A stretch of DNA of 54,287 nucleotides from JOPF133 sp052144935 (GTDB lineage: Bacteria > Acidobacteriota > Terriglobia > Bryobacterales > Bryobacteraceae): NCBI GenBank assembly GCA_052144935.1, contig JBKQPR010000291.1, positions 1 through 54,287 on the forward strand, in the 5' to 3' direction. The position numbers were made by a program, and so were the translations under genes. Numbering within the stretch: position 1 is the stretch's first letter; each line of letters begins with the position of its first letter. Positions 7,036-16,950 of the stretch are shown piece by piece. The notes below the pieces were generated by a model. That model searched no databases and was not told where the DNA came from. It saw only the letters and a program-made list of their open reading frames with translations.

Positions 7036-10026
7036 CTACTCCAATGCCGGCGCCGGATGCGGCGGTCCCTCGTACGCGATGCCGCCCGGAACCAGGAGTT
7101 CGACCTCGGTGCCGCCCGAGGGGGCGCTGAAGACCTGTAGCCGTCCGCCGATCCGAGTCGCCTGTTCATGCATCCGGCAGAATCCCCCCTGCCCATTCCG
7201 GCTTTTCAATTTCCGCTCGTCGATCCCGCGGCCATCGTCGCGCACCAGCAGCCGGAAATCGCGTGAGCCATACTGCAGCTCGATCTCCACGCGCGTAGCC
7301 TGCGCATGGCGGAACGCATTGGTCAATCCCTCCCGGCCGATCCGATAGATCTCGTCGCGAAGGAAGGGGTCGAGAGCCTTCTTCTGGCCCTCCACGAAGA
7401 GATGAAATTCGTGCGGCTCGCGGAACTCCTGCCGCATTTGCGCGAACGCCTCTTCGAGATTCGGCGAGACCATCGACGACGAGCGTATGCCGCGCAGAGC
7501 GTTCCTGCCCTCCTCGATCACCTGCGCCATCAATTCCAGCGACCGCGACAGCATGGGCTTCACCGGCGAGTCGTCGGGCAAGCGGTCTCTCGCGATATGA
7601 ACCTGCATGGAGGCGCTCAGAAAACCTTGCAGCAAAGTGTCGTGCAGTTCCTGCGCCACCAGGTTTCGATCGGCCAGCCGTTCCGCAAAGCGCGCGTTGA
7701 TCCTGGTGGAGATCAGCCGGACCCGAACCCAGTGCAGCAGCAGTACCGCGGCGAGCCCGCACGCCACGGCGAGCAGTCTGAACCAGGCCGTTTGGAACCA
7801 CGCGGGCGCAATCGTGAAGCCGAGCGCTGCCCCTTCTTTGCTCCACAATCCGTCGTTGTTGCACGCCATCACGCGAAACCGGTAGCGCCCCGGACCAAGG
7901 CGCGTATAGCACGCCTGCCGGCGTGTCGCGGCGTCCTGCCAGTCTTTGTCGACGCCCTCCAGCTTGTAACGAAAAGGCACGCGCTCCGGCATCGCCATAC
8001 TCAGGGCCGCGTAGTCGATCTCGAGATTCTCCGTTCGCGGAGGTAGAATCAACCCGTTCGCGCCTTCGTAGCGCTTGCCGTTGGCGGTCACCGCCGGGAC
8101 CGCAACCGGCGGCGGCAGCCGATTCCGATTCGCGTCGAGCGCCTTGGGATCGACGAACGCGATCCCCCTCGTCGTGGCGAACCACAGCCGGCCGTCCGAC
8201 CCTTCCACCACCGAAGGCTCAGGAAGCTTCTCCCCCGAGAGTCCGGGCAGGCCGTCCGATTCGTCGAAGTGCTCGGCGGAAACCGCCACCGTCCGGTCGC
8301 GCAGCCACTTCTTCAGCTCGGCCGCCGGGACATGCGCCACGCCCGAAAATCCGTTCGTCCACAGGTCGCCGTCCCTCGTCTCGACAACCCCCGACACTCT
8401 GCCGGGCAGTTCCGCGTTCTGCCATCGCATGGTCGAAAACGAGCCGCCCCCAAACAGTTGCACACCCAGTTGCACGCCGCCCGGCCCCGCCAGCCACACA
8501 TGATCGCCGCGCACCGACATGGTCGTCTCCGACACCCCCCGCTCCTTCCGCACCGCGGTGTGGTAGGCCGCCCCGTCCCATTCGACCACCCTGTCGGAAA
8601 AGGCGAACCAGACGTTGCCCGCCTCGTCGTCGGCCATCGCGCCGATGACGCCCGCCTTCTTGCCGATCGCCTTCGTCTGATTGCTCCATGTGCCGTCGGC
8701 GAAATGATAAACCCGCCCGCTCCGCGTCGTGATCCACGGGTCGCCGTGACGGTCCGTCGCCACCGAGACCACCGCATCGAGCTTCTCTTCCGGGTAGTGC
8801 ACGGGAGTGAATCCCGACGCCGACGATCGCCAGAGATAGAAGTCGCCCGCTCCCGCCGACCAGATGCCGCCGCTGTGGTCCCGGCGAATCGCGATCGTTT
8901 CACCCGTCGCGGGAAAGCCTTTCGCCGCGCCGTCCGCGCCGATGTGGGTGAGCGGCAGGCTGCTGTTGCCGGTCCAGATCGATCCCCCATCGCCGGGCGC
9001 GATGGCGAACTCGCGCTCCTCGGTCCGCGGCAGCGCCTGCGTCGAGAACAGATTGCGCCGCAGACGGTCGATGCCCGAGTTCGTCGCTACCCACACCGAC
9101 CCTTCCCGGTCGATCAGCACCTTCCATATTGCGTCCGAACTCAAGCCCTGCTCTGGCGTGAAAATCTCCCCCGCTGCCGTCCACCCTTCCACATCCACGA
9201 AACGTTCGATGCCGTTCGTCGTCACCGCCCACAGCGACCCGTCAGGCCCGAATGCGAAATCGCCGAAAGGAGGCTTCTTCCCCGGCGCTTTGGCGGCAGG
9301 CGCCGCCGTCCCGCCTTCCACGCGCCGCAGCCCTTGATCGTCCGACATCCAAACCGCGCCATCCGGCCCCTCGTGCAGAAACGCGTAGCTGGTCGATGGG
9401 CCGTTCCCGTACGGGCTGACCTCGAACTTCGCCGCCCCGCGCCGCAGGAACAGCAGCGGGCCGCTCCGCGTCTTCACCCACAGCGTTCCCGCCCGGTCCA
9501 TCAGAAGCCCAGCCGCGAAGCCGCCGGGGTATCCCTGCTGCGCTCCCACCTGTTCGCACACCGAGCCCCGCAGATGGAACAGGCCGGCCGCGCCTTCGAC
9601 CCACAGCGACCCGTCGCGATCCTCCACCAGCCGCCCCATCTTGCGCGTCGGCGTGCAGCGCCGGTCGGGAAAAGCGGTCAGCCGCCCGTCCTTCCAGAAG
9701 AGCAGCCCCGCCGACATGGTCGTCAGCCAGAGGCCGCCCCCGGCCGGGTGGAAGGCCGAGTCGATCTCGTTCGGGTCGACGGCCCCAAAAGTCGCCTCCG
9801 CCACGCTCTCGAAGCGAACTCCGTCGAACCGCAGCACCCCTCGCGAGGTCGTCAACCAGAGAAATCCGTCGGGCGATTGTTGGATGTCGAAAACGGCGCC
9901 TAACCCGTTCTCCGACGTCCAACTGCTGTGATGGAACCCGCTCAGCGGCACGACGGCCGCGAAGCTTGAGCTAGCGAAGGCGAGAATAATCCAAAGCCTG
10001 CAGAATCGTGTTTGAGGGCTGGCCAC
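7036..10026 (-). CDS. Propeller-type (Reg_prop) sensor histidine kinase
   Basis: 996 residues. Signal peptide (LWIILAFASSSFAAV); about twelve Reg_prop beta-propeller motifs over residues 40-640 (IQQSPDGFLWLTTSRGVLRF, EDRDGSLWVEGAAGLFHL, DREGSVWVATNSGIDRL); a Y_Y_Y domain at about 660-745 (VPFRYKLEGVDKDW ... GPGRYRFRVMACNNDGLWS); one membrane helix (FRLLAVACGLAAVLLLHWV); a HisKA_3 dimerisation domain with the phospho-His in AQELHDTLLQGF near residue 795; and a HATPase domain with N (GLTNAFRHA) and G1 (DDGRGIDERK) boxes, ending GGTEVELLVPGG. The propeller is probably periplasmic and senses an unknown ligand; the kinase phosphorylates LuxR-type regulators such as those encoded at 11.6-13 kb. The G2 box is modified (GGFCRMHEQA instead of GFGLxxMRER), which may be a local compensated frameshift or divergence. 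Confidence 0.9.
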   Translation of the reverse strand: MASPQTRFCRLWIILAFASSSFAAVVPLSGFHHSSWTSENGLGAVFDIQQSPDGFLWLTTSRGVLRFDGVRFESVAEATFGAVDPNEIDSAFHPAGGGLWLTTMSAGLLFWKDGRLTAFPDRRCTPTRKMGRLVEDRDGSLWVEGAAGLFHLRGSVCEQVGAQQGYPGGFAAGLLMDRAGTLWVKTRSGPLLFLRRGAAKFEVSPYGNGPSTSYAFLHEGPDGAVWMSDDQGLRRVEGGTAAPAAKAPGKKPPFGDFAFGPDGSLWAVTTNGIERFVDVEGWTAAGEIFTPEQGLSSDAIWKVLIDREGSVWVATNSGIDRLRRNLFSTQALPRTEEREFAIAPGDGGSIWTGNSSLPLTHIGADGAAKGFPATGETIAIRRDHSGGIWSAGAGDFYLWRSSASGFTPVHYPEEKLDAVVSVATDRHGDPWITTRSGRVYHFADGTWSNQTKAIGKKAGVIGAMADDEAGNVWFAFSDRVVEWDGAAYHTAVRKERGVSETTMSVRGDHVWLAGPGGVQLGVQLFGGGSFSTMRWQNAELPGRVSGVVETRDGDLWTNGFSGVAHVPAAELKKWLRDRTVAVSAEHFDESDGLPGLSGEKLPEPSVVEGSDGRLWFATTRGIAFVDPKALDANRNRLPPPVAVPAVTANGKRYEGANGLILPPRTENLEIDYAALSMAMPERVPFRYKLEGVDKDWQDAATRRQACYTRLGPGRYRFRVMACNNDGLWSKEGAALGFTIAPAWFQTAWFRLLAVACGLAAVLLLHWVRVRLISTRINARFAERLADRNLVAQELHDTLLQGFLSASMQVHIARDRLPDDSPVKPMLSRSLELMAQVIEEGRNALRGIRSSSMVSPNLEEAFAQMRQEFREPHEFHLFVEGQKKALDPFLRDEIYRIGREGLTNAFRHAQATRVEIELQYGSRDFRLLVRDDGRGIDERKLKSRNGQGGFCRMHEQATRIGGRLQVFSAPSGGTEVELLVPGGIAYEGPPHPAPALE

Positions 10027-10159
10027 ACACTATACCCTATTCACCTTGATCTTATGAATTTTCGTTGACGCCCCGAATCCCCATGCAGGGTAGCTGTCCG
10101 ATACTCCTTTATAGGTATCGAAACCCACCAACAAATCCGCCGCCCCCCGGCTCAGAGCT

Positions 10160-10977
10160 ATGAGCGTGGCGGCCATGTCGCCGGTTCGTATCGGGCTGGC
10201 TCTCGGTGAGGCTTCGCCCGCGGCATTGCCCACGCCGGCGTTCTGAAAGTCATCGAGCGCTCCCGCATCTCCATCCACTGCGTCACCGGCGTTAGCGCGG
10301 GCGCCATTGTGGCGGCCGCCTACGCCAGCGGGCGCCGCCCCCGATGAGATCGCGCGCGCCGGCCTTTCCATGCGCTTCCGCGACATCGGATGCTGGAAGC
10401 TCGGCCGCCTCGGACTGGTGGGCAGCCGGCGCATGAACGGGTTTTTGCAGCGGCTCCTCAGGACCTGCCGGTTTGAGGAAATGCCGATCCCTCTGGGTGT
10501 GGCCACCGGCCTCGCTACCGGCATGCCCGTCGACTTCTCCGGCCCCGGCCCCGTTTTCGCCGCCATTCGCGCCAGTTGCTCCTGCCCCGGACTCTTTCAG
10601 CCCGTCCGCTCGAACGGGGGGCTCCTCGTCGATGGCGCCATCAGCCAGGAGATCCCCGCCGCCCTCGCCCGCCGCCTCGGCGCCACCCATGTCGTCTCCG
10701 TGTACCTGCCCGCCCCGGAGCCGCGCGATCAGCCCACCAACGTCTTCCACGTCGTCAACCGCTGCTTCCAGATTCTCCAGAGCCGCGCCGAAGCCTCCTG
10801 GCGCTCCGAGTCCGACCTCGTGATCGCTCCCGGCGTCGGCGCAGTCGAGTGGGACGGTTTCAGTCACGGCGCCCGGCTCATCAAGGCCGGCGAAGCTGCC
10901 GCGTCATCCGCCTGCCTGAGATTCAAAAGTGGCTCCGCCGCCCCCGCCTGGTTCCCCTGCTGGCCGACGCGGCGTAG
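10160..10977 (+). pseudogene. Patatin-like phospholipase, three frameshifts
   Basis: Homology runs through three frame changes. Frame 2 gives MSPVRIGLALG (ATG 10175, or in-frame ATG 10160). One missing base near 10207 moves to frame 1 with GFARGIAHAGVLKVIERS and GVSAGAIVAAAYASG, the GxSxG nucleophile elbow. One extra base near 10333 returns to frame 2 with PDEIARAGLSMRF through SNGGLLVDGAISQEIPAAL, the catalytic DGA dyad partner. Another loss near 10895 gives LPEIQKWLRRPRLVPLLADAA and TAG 10975-10977, three bases before the convergent DoxX stop. Patatin-like/RssA-type proteins hydrolyse acyl esters. All catalytic motifs survive, so either inactivation is recent or the indels are sequence errors. 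Confidence 0.75.
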
Positions 10978-10979
10978 CC

Positions 10980-11396
10980 TCACGTCCGCTTCTCCGGCGG
11001 TGGAATGACAATCTCGCGCGGCCCGTAAAGCCGGCAGTCTACCGACAACGCGCCCGGTCCCACGAGCGCCACCGCGACCGCCATCGTCACCGGGTAGATC
11101 GTCTCCCAAGTCGCGCCGGCGCCATAAGCCGGCACAATCAGCTTGACCACCGCGAACGCTGCGCCTGCCGCGGGCGTCCAGAGTCCGATGAGCAGGAGCG
11201 GCCCGCAAACCCCGGACGCAATCGCCGCCGCCAGGCTCTTCGGATCGCTCCCCGCTCGGGAAAACTGCGACGCGCTCTCCGCCAAAGCGGCCATGCCGAG
11301 GACCGCTCTCAAGAGGAGCAAACCAACCGCCGGCTTGCCTCTCGGGAAAGTCGAGAATAAATGCCGCAGTTTGGGTCTCCTTTGGCCTTCCCTCAC
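10980..11396 (-). CDS. DoxX-like small integral membrane protein
   Basis: 138 residues with four predicted membrane helices: PAVGLLLLRAVLGMAALAES; LAAAIASGVCGPLLLIGLW; AAFAVVKLIVPAYGAGATW; and YPVTMAVAVALVGPGALSVD. It ends with the DCRLYGPREIVIPP signature typical of DoxX/DoxD-like proteins in Acidobacteriota. The family sits in the inner membrane and is tied to redox processes; a specific role is not clear. Start at ATG 11396 gives a short basic N-terminus (MREGQRRPKLRHLFSTF) before the first helix. The gene converges with the patatin pseudogene and follows the response regulator genes on the same strand after a ~250-bp gap that holds a palindromic repeat. Confidence 0.75.
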   Translation of the reverse strand: MREGQRRPKLRHLFSTFPRGKPAVGLLLLRAVLGMAALAESASQFSRAGSDPKSLAAAIASGVCGPLLLIGLWTPAAGAAFAVVKLIVPAYGAGATWETIYPVTMAVAVALVGPGALSVDCRLYGPREIVIPPPEKRT

Positions 11397-11507
11397 CCCC
11401 GGCCGACTTCAGCATAAAAGCCGCGCGCCAAAAGCGAATCCCCGAGACACGGCATTCCGCGCTACCACTTTCGAGGTATTGGCCGTACGATCCCCTGGGG
11501 GAAGTCC

Positions 11508-11572
11508 CCGACCGCTTCCTGTGGTCGCGGCTCCGAAAGCGCATCGGAGCCGCGACCACAGGGAGCGGTCGG
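11508..11572. repeat. 65-bp palindromic (REP-like) element
   Basis: The 29-nt left arm 11508-11536 pairs with 11544-11572 with one mismatch across a 7-nt loop (AAGCGCA). The core GAGCCGCGACCACAGGGAGC recurs in modified form as GAGCCGCGACCGTGAGGGAG at 24072-24091. It sits between the DoxX and response regulator genes and occupies most of the otherwise gene-free 11397-11647. It is typical of a dispersed extragenic palindrome, possibly also a bidirectional terminator. Confidence 0.7.
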
Positions 11573-11647
11573 CAACCGCGTTGCGCGCCGCCGCAACCCT
11601 TTGGGCAGCCCGGCTGCGCGGCCTCACGCGACTTCCACCACTGGCTG

Positions 11648-12277
11648 CTACAGCCGGATGAACCCGCGCCGCGCCGCGATCGCGATCGCGTGCGTCCGGT
11701 CGTGCGCCCCCAGCTTTTCCATGATGTGCTTGACGTGCACCTTCACCGTCTCCTCCGAGATGAACAGCCGCTCCGCGATGTCCCGATTGCGGTTCCCCCC
11801 GGCGACGTGCCCCAGCACCTCGATCTCCCGCGTGCTCAGCAGTTCTTCTCCCATGTGCTCGGCCAGTTCCGAGGCAATCTGCGGAGGAACCCGCTTCTTC
11901 CCGGCGTACACCTGCCGGATGGTCGCCACCATCTGTTCCGGGTCCATGCTCTTCAGCAGGTATCCCTGCGCTCCCGCCTTCAGCGCGCGCTGAATCTCCA
12001 CGTCGCCCGCGAACATCGTCAGCAAGATGATCCGGGCGTCCGGAAATTCCGAACGGAGCGCCAGCGTCACGTCGATCCCGCTCATATCGGGCAGCCGCAG
12101 GTCCATCAGCGTGATGTCCGGCCGGATCTCGCGATACTTGCGAATCCCTTCAGCGCCGGTCGATGCGGTCGCCACCAGCTTCATATCGGGTTCGTTGTTG
12201 ATGATTGTGGCGATCCCCTCGCTCAGCAGAGGATGATCGTCGATGCTCAGTACTTGGATCGGATTCCCAGTGGTCAT
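11648..12277 (-). CDS. NarL/LuxR-type response regulator
   Basis: 209 residues from ATG 12277 (AAGG seven bases upstream). The receiver domain covers 1-125: acidic pair SIDDHP, phospho-acceptor in LMDLRLPDMSG near residue 59, conserved Thr in ILLTMF and Lys in YLLKSM. A LuxR-type helix-turn-helix covers 145-209: LSTREIEVLGHVAGG, then RNRDIAERLFISEETVKVHV. It is a cytoplasmic DNA-binding regulator driven by HisKA_3-type kinases. It lies 96 bp downstream of a second regulator of identical length and architecture, on the same strand. Both belong with the propeller sensor kinases on either side. Target genes are unknown. Confidence 0.95.
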   Translation of the reverse strand: MTTGNPIQVLSIDDHPLLSEGIATIINNEPDMKLVATASTGAEGIRKYREIRPDITLMDLRLPDMSGIDVTLALRSEFPDARIILLTMFAGDVEIQRALKAGAQGYLLKSMDPEQMVATIRQVYAGKKRVPPQIASELAEHMGEELLSTREIEVLGHVAGGNRNRDIAERLFISEETVKVHVKHIMEKLGAHDRTHAIAIAARRGFIRL

Positions 12278-12373
12278 GAGGTTGCCTTGAGCCGAGAATA
12301 AGCGGCCCGCCGCCGCCCCCGCAATACCCAACCCTGACCGCCGCCGTCCCCCCGAAATCAGGCGTGCCTGCCT

Positions 12374-13003
12374 TCAATCCAGGTGCACAATCCCCCGCCG
12401 CACCGCCACCGCCACCGCCTCTGTACGATCGTGCACCGAAAGCTTGGTCAGGATATTCTTCACGTGCCCCTGCACCGTCTCGTCGCTGATCCCCAGTTCC
12501 CCCGCGATCTCCTTATTCCGCATCCCCCGCGCCACCAGCCGCAGCACCTCCGTCTCGCGAGCCGTCAGCGGCGTCTGAAACATGCGCCCCGTCAGCCTCT
12601 GCGCCACCTCCGGCGGAATCGGACGCCCCCCCGCCGCCACCTCCCGAATCACCCCGATCATCTTGTCTGCCACCATGTCCTTCAACAGATAAGTGACCGC
12701 CCCCGCTTCCAGCGCCCGGTAGATGTCTTCATCGCCCTGATAGGTCGACAGCACGATGATCCGCGCCCCCGGAAACTCCGCGCGGATCGCCCCGATCGCC
12801 TCCACCCCGCCCATATCAGGCATCTTCAGATCCATCAGCGTCACGTCCGGCGCCAGCCGCCGGTACAATTCCAGTCCCTCCCGGCCGTTCGCCGCCGACG
12901 CCGCCACCGCCATATCCGCCTCCGCCGCGATCGTGGCGGCCAGGCCGGCCCGGATCATCGGATGGTCGTCAATCACCAGAATTCGAATCGGATCGTTTCC
13001 CAA
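12374..13003 (-). CDS. NarL/LuxR-type response regulator, overlapping the sensor kinase gene
   Basis: 209 residues. Receiver: VIDDHPMIRAGL, phospho-Asp in LMDLKMPDMGG near residue 57, IVLST and TYLLKDM. LuxR helix-turn-helix: LTARETEVLRLVARG, NKEIAGELGISDETVQGHV. The start lies inside the 3' end of the sensor kinase frame (35-bp overlap), so the two are translationally linked and are a likely cognate pair. A near-identical but broken second copy of its first two thirds is found at 16528-16950. Confidence 0.95.
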   Translation of the reverse strand: MGNDPIRILVIDDHPMIRAGLAATIAAEADMAVAASAANGREGLELYRRLAPDVTLMDLKMPDMGGVEAIGAIRAEFPGARIIVLSTYQGDEDIYRALEAGAVTYLLKDMVADKMIGVIREVAAGGRPIPPEVAQRLTGRMFQTPLTARETEVLRLVARGMRNKEIAGELGISDETVQGHVKNILTKLSVHDRTEAVAVAVRRGIVHLD

Positions 13004-16000
13004 GTCTCTTCCCCAGCGGCCACGAGCGCAGCGGAACCCGCACCTCCACGCGCGTCCCCTTCCCCGGAGCGCTCGAAATCGTGCATTTGCCGCCGATGCG
13101 GGCCGCCCGCTCCTGCATGTTCTTCAATCCCCAGTGGCCTTCCTTGCGGTATCCCTCTTCCAGGTCGAAGCCGCTCCCGTCATCGCAGATCGATAGTTCC
13201 AGCGAGTTTTCACTATAATCCAGCGAGATGCGGATCTCGCTCGCCTGCGCGTGCCGGTTGGCGTTGTTGGCCGCCTCCTGCGCGATGCGCAGCAGTTCCT
13301 CTTCGATCTCCGGCGTCGAGGGACGCGGCGCCCCCGTCACCGCCAGCGTGCACCGCGCGGTCGCCATCGCACCCAGCCGCTGGGTGAATTCGCTCAGCGC
13401 CTCCGCCAGCCCCTGCCCTTCCAGCGCCGGCGACCGCAGGTTGTACACCTTCAGCCGCGCCTCCCGAAAAGCCGCATCCACCTGCTGACGCACCCGCTCC
13501 ACCAGCCCCGCCGTCTTCTCCGGCGCCGTCGACGCCTGCTTGGCGATCCCGTGGAGTTGCATCGAAACCCCCGCCAGGCTTTGCAGCAGCGTGTCGTGCA
13601 GGTCCCGCGCGATGCGCGTGCGCTCGTCCAGGCGCTCTTCGAGGCGCGCGTTGAATTCCCGTGCGATCTGCTGGAGGCGGAGACTATATGCGAACCACAG
13701 CGAAACCAGGGTGAAGATCACGCAGACCGACTGGAACCACCACGTTCCCCACCACGGGGGAAGGATTTGGATCCTCACCGCCACGCCGGGATCGCTCCAA
13801 GCGCCACCGCTGGTGGCGCCCTGAACGCGGAACGTGTACTTGCCCGCAGGCAGAGTTGTGTAGGTCGCCTGCCTGACGTCGCTGCCTACTTCGTTCCAAT
13901 CCCGTTCCAAGCTCTCCAGCTTGTATCGATAGCGGTTCGTTTCCGAGCCGGCGTAGCTCAGCGCCGCGAAGGTGAGCGAAAAGATATTTTGTTGGTGGGA
14001 GAGAATCAGGTCCCGGACGTACGAGATGGATCTATGCAGGGGGGATCGGCTTCCGATCTTTACCGGGTTCCCGGATAAGCGGAAATCGGTGAGCACAATT
14101 GGCGGTACATAAGAGTTGTCCACCAACTGGTCCGGGGAAAAGGAGGTAGCTCCGCTGAATCCGCCGAAGAACATCTCTCCACTTGGGCTGTTGAAGCACG
14201 TCCCCCAACCCGCTAAGTTCGGGCCCGGCAGTCCATCCGCGGTCGAGTAAGTGGAGAAGATTCTTCTCTGGGAATCGAATCTCGCTACTCCGTTGTTGGT
14301 GCTGATCCAAAGATTGCCGCGGTCATCTTCCATGATGCAGCCTACTGAATTGCCAGGTAGGCCATCGCGTCTGGTGTACACGATGAACGTGCCCGTTTTC
14401 GGGTCGAGTTTGTCCAGCCCGTTTTAAGTGCCGGCCCACAAGGTGCCTGTGCGATCGAATAGCAGCGAGTTCACCCGGCTGTCACTTAACGTCCCCGCAT
14501 GATTGGTATCGTGTTCGTAAGTTTTGATCTCACCGGTCGCAGGATTGAAACGCTGAAGACCTGAAAAACGGCTGCCGAGCCAGAGGGATCCCTCCCGATC
14601 TTCGACCAGTCCCAGGTACGCCGGGCCCCTGTCCCCGGGACCGAGATTGTATGTCGTGAAGCGTTGCGTCGCGGCATCAAAACGACTCAGCGCGCCGTAG
14701 GTGCCGGCCCATAGTGTCCCCGTGTGGTCGAAGAGCAAACACCCCACGGTGTCGTCGCTCACACTGTGTGGGTCCGCCGGATCGTGCCGGTACGCCTTGA
14801 ACTGCCCGGTTCGCTTATCGAAGCGAAGCAGCCCATGTCCATAAGTGCCCACCCAGAGATCTCCCGAGGGGTCTTCGCGAAGGGCGATTACGTCAGTGTC
14901 AGTGGCTGGTCCGCCGTTCCGGTAGGAAGTAAAACGCCCGGTCGTGCGTTCGATACGATTAAGCGACTCCGGCGTTCCAACCCATACCACTCCCTGCCGG
15001 TCTTCGTGGATGGCGCCAACAAAGGGTTCCACTCTGGTGCCCGGAGCGTGCGGTACTCTTTTAAATGGCAGGGATTTCGTAGTAAAGCGGACCACCCCCA
15101 TTCTGCCCAGGCCAACCCAGATACCCCCCTCCCGATCTTCGAACAGAGCGTCCAGATTGTTCTGCGGAAGGCTTTCAGGGTCGTTCGGGTCGTTGCGGTA
15201 GCGGATGAACCTTCGGTGATCGCGGTCGTATTTCAGCAAACCTGCGCCGTGCGTCGCCACCCACAGACCACCGTACGGGTCTTCGAGCATCGCCGTAATG
15301 CCGCTGGCCGGCGGTTTCTGCTCTGGAAACGCATAGCGGGTTATGGTACCGCTGTTCGGGTCAAAAGCCGCTAAGGCAGCGGGGGAGTTAAAAAAATGGC
15401 GGATCCAGAGTATGCCGAAGTGATCCTCGTAGAATGCCAAACCGGACCGCGCTTCAGGCACTGGAATATGCCGCTTGACCTTCCCGGTCCCGCGGTCGAA
15501 TTCCTCCAGGCACGCGAGGGTCGCAACCCAGAACCTGCCTTCCTTATCTTCCCCGGCGTATGAGACGTTATTGTTACCGAGGCTTGAAGCGTCGCCCGCA
15601 ACGCTGGAATAATGACGAATTTTCCCGGTAGCAGGATCCAGGCCAAACAAGCCCTCGGCAGGAGTCGCCAGCCACAATATTCCCGCCCTGTCCTGGCTAA
15701 TCTCAGTTACCGCCGGGACCGGATAGCGGGTAAACGATTCGGTCGCGGGGTCGAGTCTGTTTAGAAATTGAGCGCAGCCAACCCAGATCGCTCCGTCGCG
15801 ATCTTTAAAAACTGTATTAATCTCAACGTTGCTGAGGCTGTTAGGGCTTCGCGGATCGGGAGCGAATACCTTGAAGTTGTAACCGTCATACCGGTACAGC
15901 CCATATGCCGTCGCAAACCACATAAATCCCTGGTCGTCCTGCGCAATCCGGTAAACGTTTGTGTGCAACAGCTCTTCGCTGGTAGATGGGCGAGTGAACC

Positions 16001-16166
16001 GGATGTCCGTCCCATCGATGATGGGCAACTGGATTGGCCGGGGATCCACCCTCGCCTGTGGTGCCATACCGGCAACTGCTGTGATGGGTTCGCGAGACGC
16101 AAGTTGGGAGCTTGCGCCACGCGCAGTCAGCATCAGAAAGACGATTGATAGAATCGCCTTCGTCAT
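12969..16166 (-). pseudogene. Propeller-type sensor histidine kinase interrupted by one in-frame TAA
   Basis: One continuous reading frame of about 1065 codons broken only by TAA at 14426-14424. Before it: signal peptide (ILSIVFLMLTARGASS) and Reg_prop repeats from about residue 60 (IAQDDQGFMWFATAYGLYRY, VFKDRDGAIWVGCAQFLNRL), ending GTLWAGT. Immediately after the stop the same frame continues NGLDKLDPKTGTF and RRDGLPGNSVGCIMEDDRGN, then Y_Y_Y (NRYRYKLESLERDW), a membrane helix, HisKA_3 (phospho-His in ARDLHDTLLQSL) and HATPase (EAANNANRHA, DDGSGFDLEE, WGLKNMQERA). A family member would read GT(E/Q)NGLD, so a single GAA or CAA to TAA change explains the break. The C-terminal half (470 residues, first Met 14381) could not be exported correctly on its own. 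It overlaps its response regulator gene by 35 bp. Confidence 0.85.
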
Positions 16167-16244
16167 CGTGCTAGCTCCTTCTGACGAATCCCCTCTCGCC
16201 GGCTAGTCAAATCATACCAAGGCGCCACCTCCGTTCAACCCCAA

Positions 16245-16500
16245 TCATGAGTTCGCCGCCTTCGCGCGTCCGCGCGCCTTACGGAATATCCCGAGTACGC
16301 TTCGGCCAGAAGATGTCCCGTATGCAATCGATCCCGGGATGCTCAACTCGATCTCCGTGCCGGCTCCGGCTGCAGGCCATAAATTTGGACGACGAAGGCC
16401 GGTTGAAGATGCGGCTGCGGTCGGAGGCGGCCGGAATCAGTCGGACATAATCTACAAGGCCACCAACGTGTGCTCGAGAAACCCGGCCTGAGTTTCCGCT
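16245..16500 (-). pseudogene. Remnant of a sensor histidine kinase C-terminus
   Basis: Reading the minus strand toward TGA 16247-16245 gives AGTEIELSIPGSIAYGTSSG followed by RSVLGIFRKARGRAKAANS. This matches the end of propeller-type histidine kinases such as the one at 7036 (GGTEVELLVPGGIAYEG). Upstream the match continues in another frame (VVQIYGLQPEPA). Nothing of the rest of the kinase remains. It abuts the duplicated response regulator fragment, which suggests a decayed kinase-regulator locus. Confidence 0.6.
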
Positions 16501-16527
16501 CCCGCCGGGCCGCGCGCGGCACCAACG

Positions 16528-16950
16528 GCGTCTGAAACATGCGCCCCGTCAGCCTCTGCGCCACCTCCGGCGGAATCGGACGCCCCCCCCGCCGCCACCT
16601 CCCGAATCACCCCGATCATCTTGTCTGCCACCATGTCCTTCAACAGATAAGTGACCGCCCCCGCTTCCAGCGCCCGATAGATGTCCTCATCGCCCTGATA
16701 CGTAGACAGCACGATGATCCGCGCCCCCGGAAACTCCGCGCGGATCGCCCCGATCGCCTCCACCCCGCCCATATCCGGCATCTTCAGATCCATCGGCGTC
16801 ACGTCCGGCGCGAGCCGCCGGTACAATGCCAGTCCCTCCCGGCCGTTCGCCGCCGACGCCGCCACCGCCATATCCGCCTCCGCCCCGATCGTGGCGGCCA
16901 GGCCGGCCCGGATCATCGGATGGTCGTCAATCGCCAGAATTCGAATCGGA
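16528..16950 (-). pseudogene. Partial duplicate of the response regulator at 12374-13003
   Basis: About 420 bp are nearly identical to 12571-12992 in the same orientation. The copy carries the receiver domain (IDDHPMIRAGLAATIGAEAD ... TYLLKDMVADKM), with Leu to Pro just before the phospho-Asp (VTPMDLKMPD). Eight Cs at about 16584 where the original has seven shift the frame after VAAGG. The LuxR helix-turn-helix is missing and there is no proper start: upstream sequence is a DUF1501 fragment on the other strand. A recent segmental duplication that cannot work as a regulator. Confidence 0.85.

Noticed and set aside
8269..9903. Plus-strand open frame of 544 codons
   Set aside because: Antisense to sensor kinase 1, Arg/Pro-rich.
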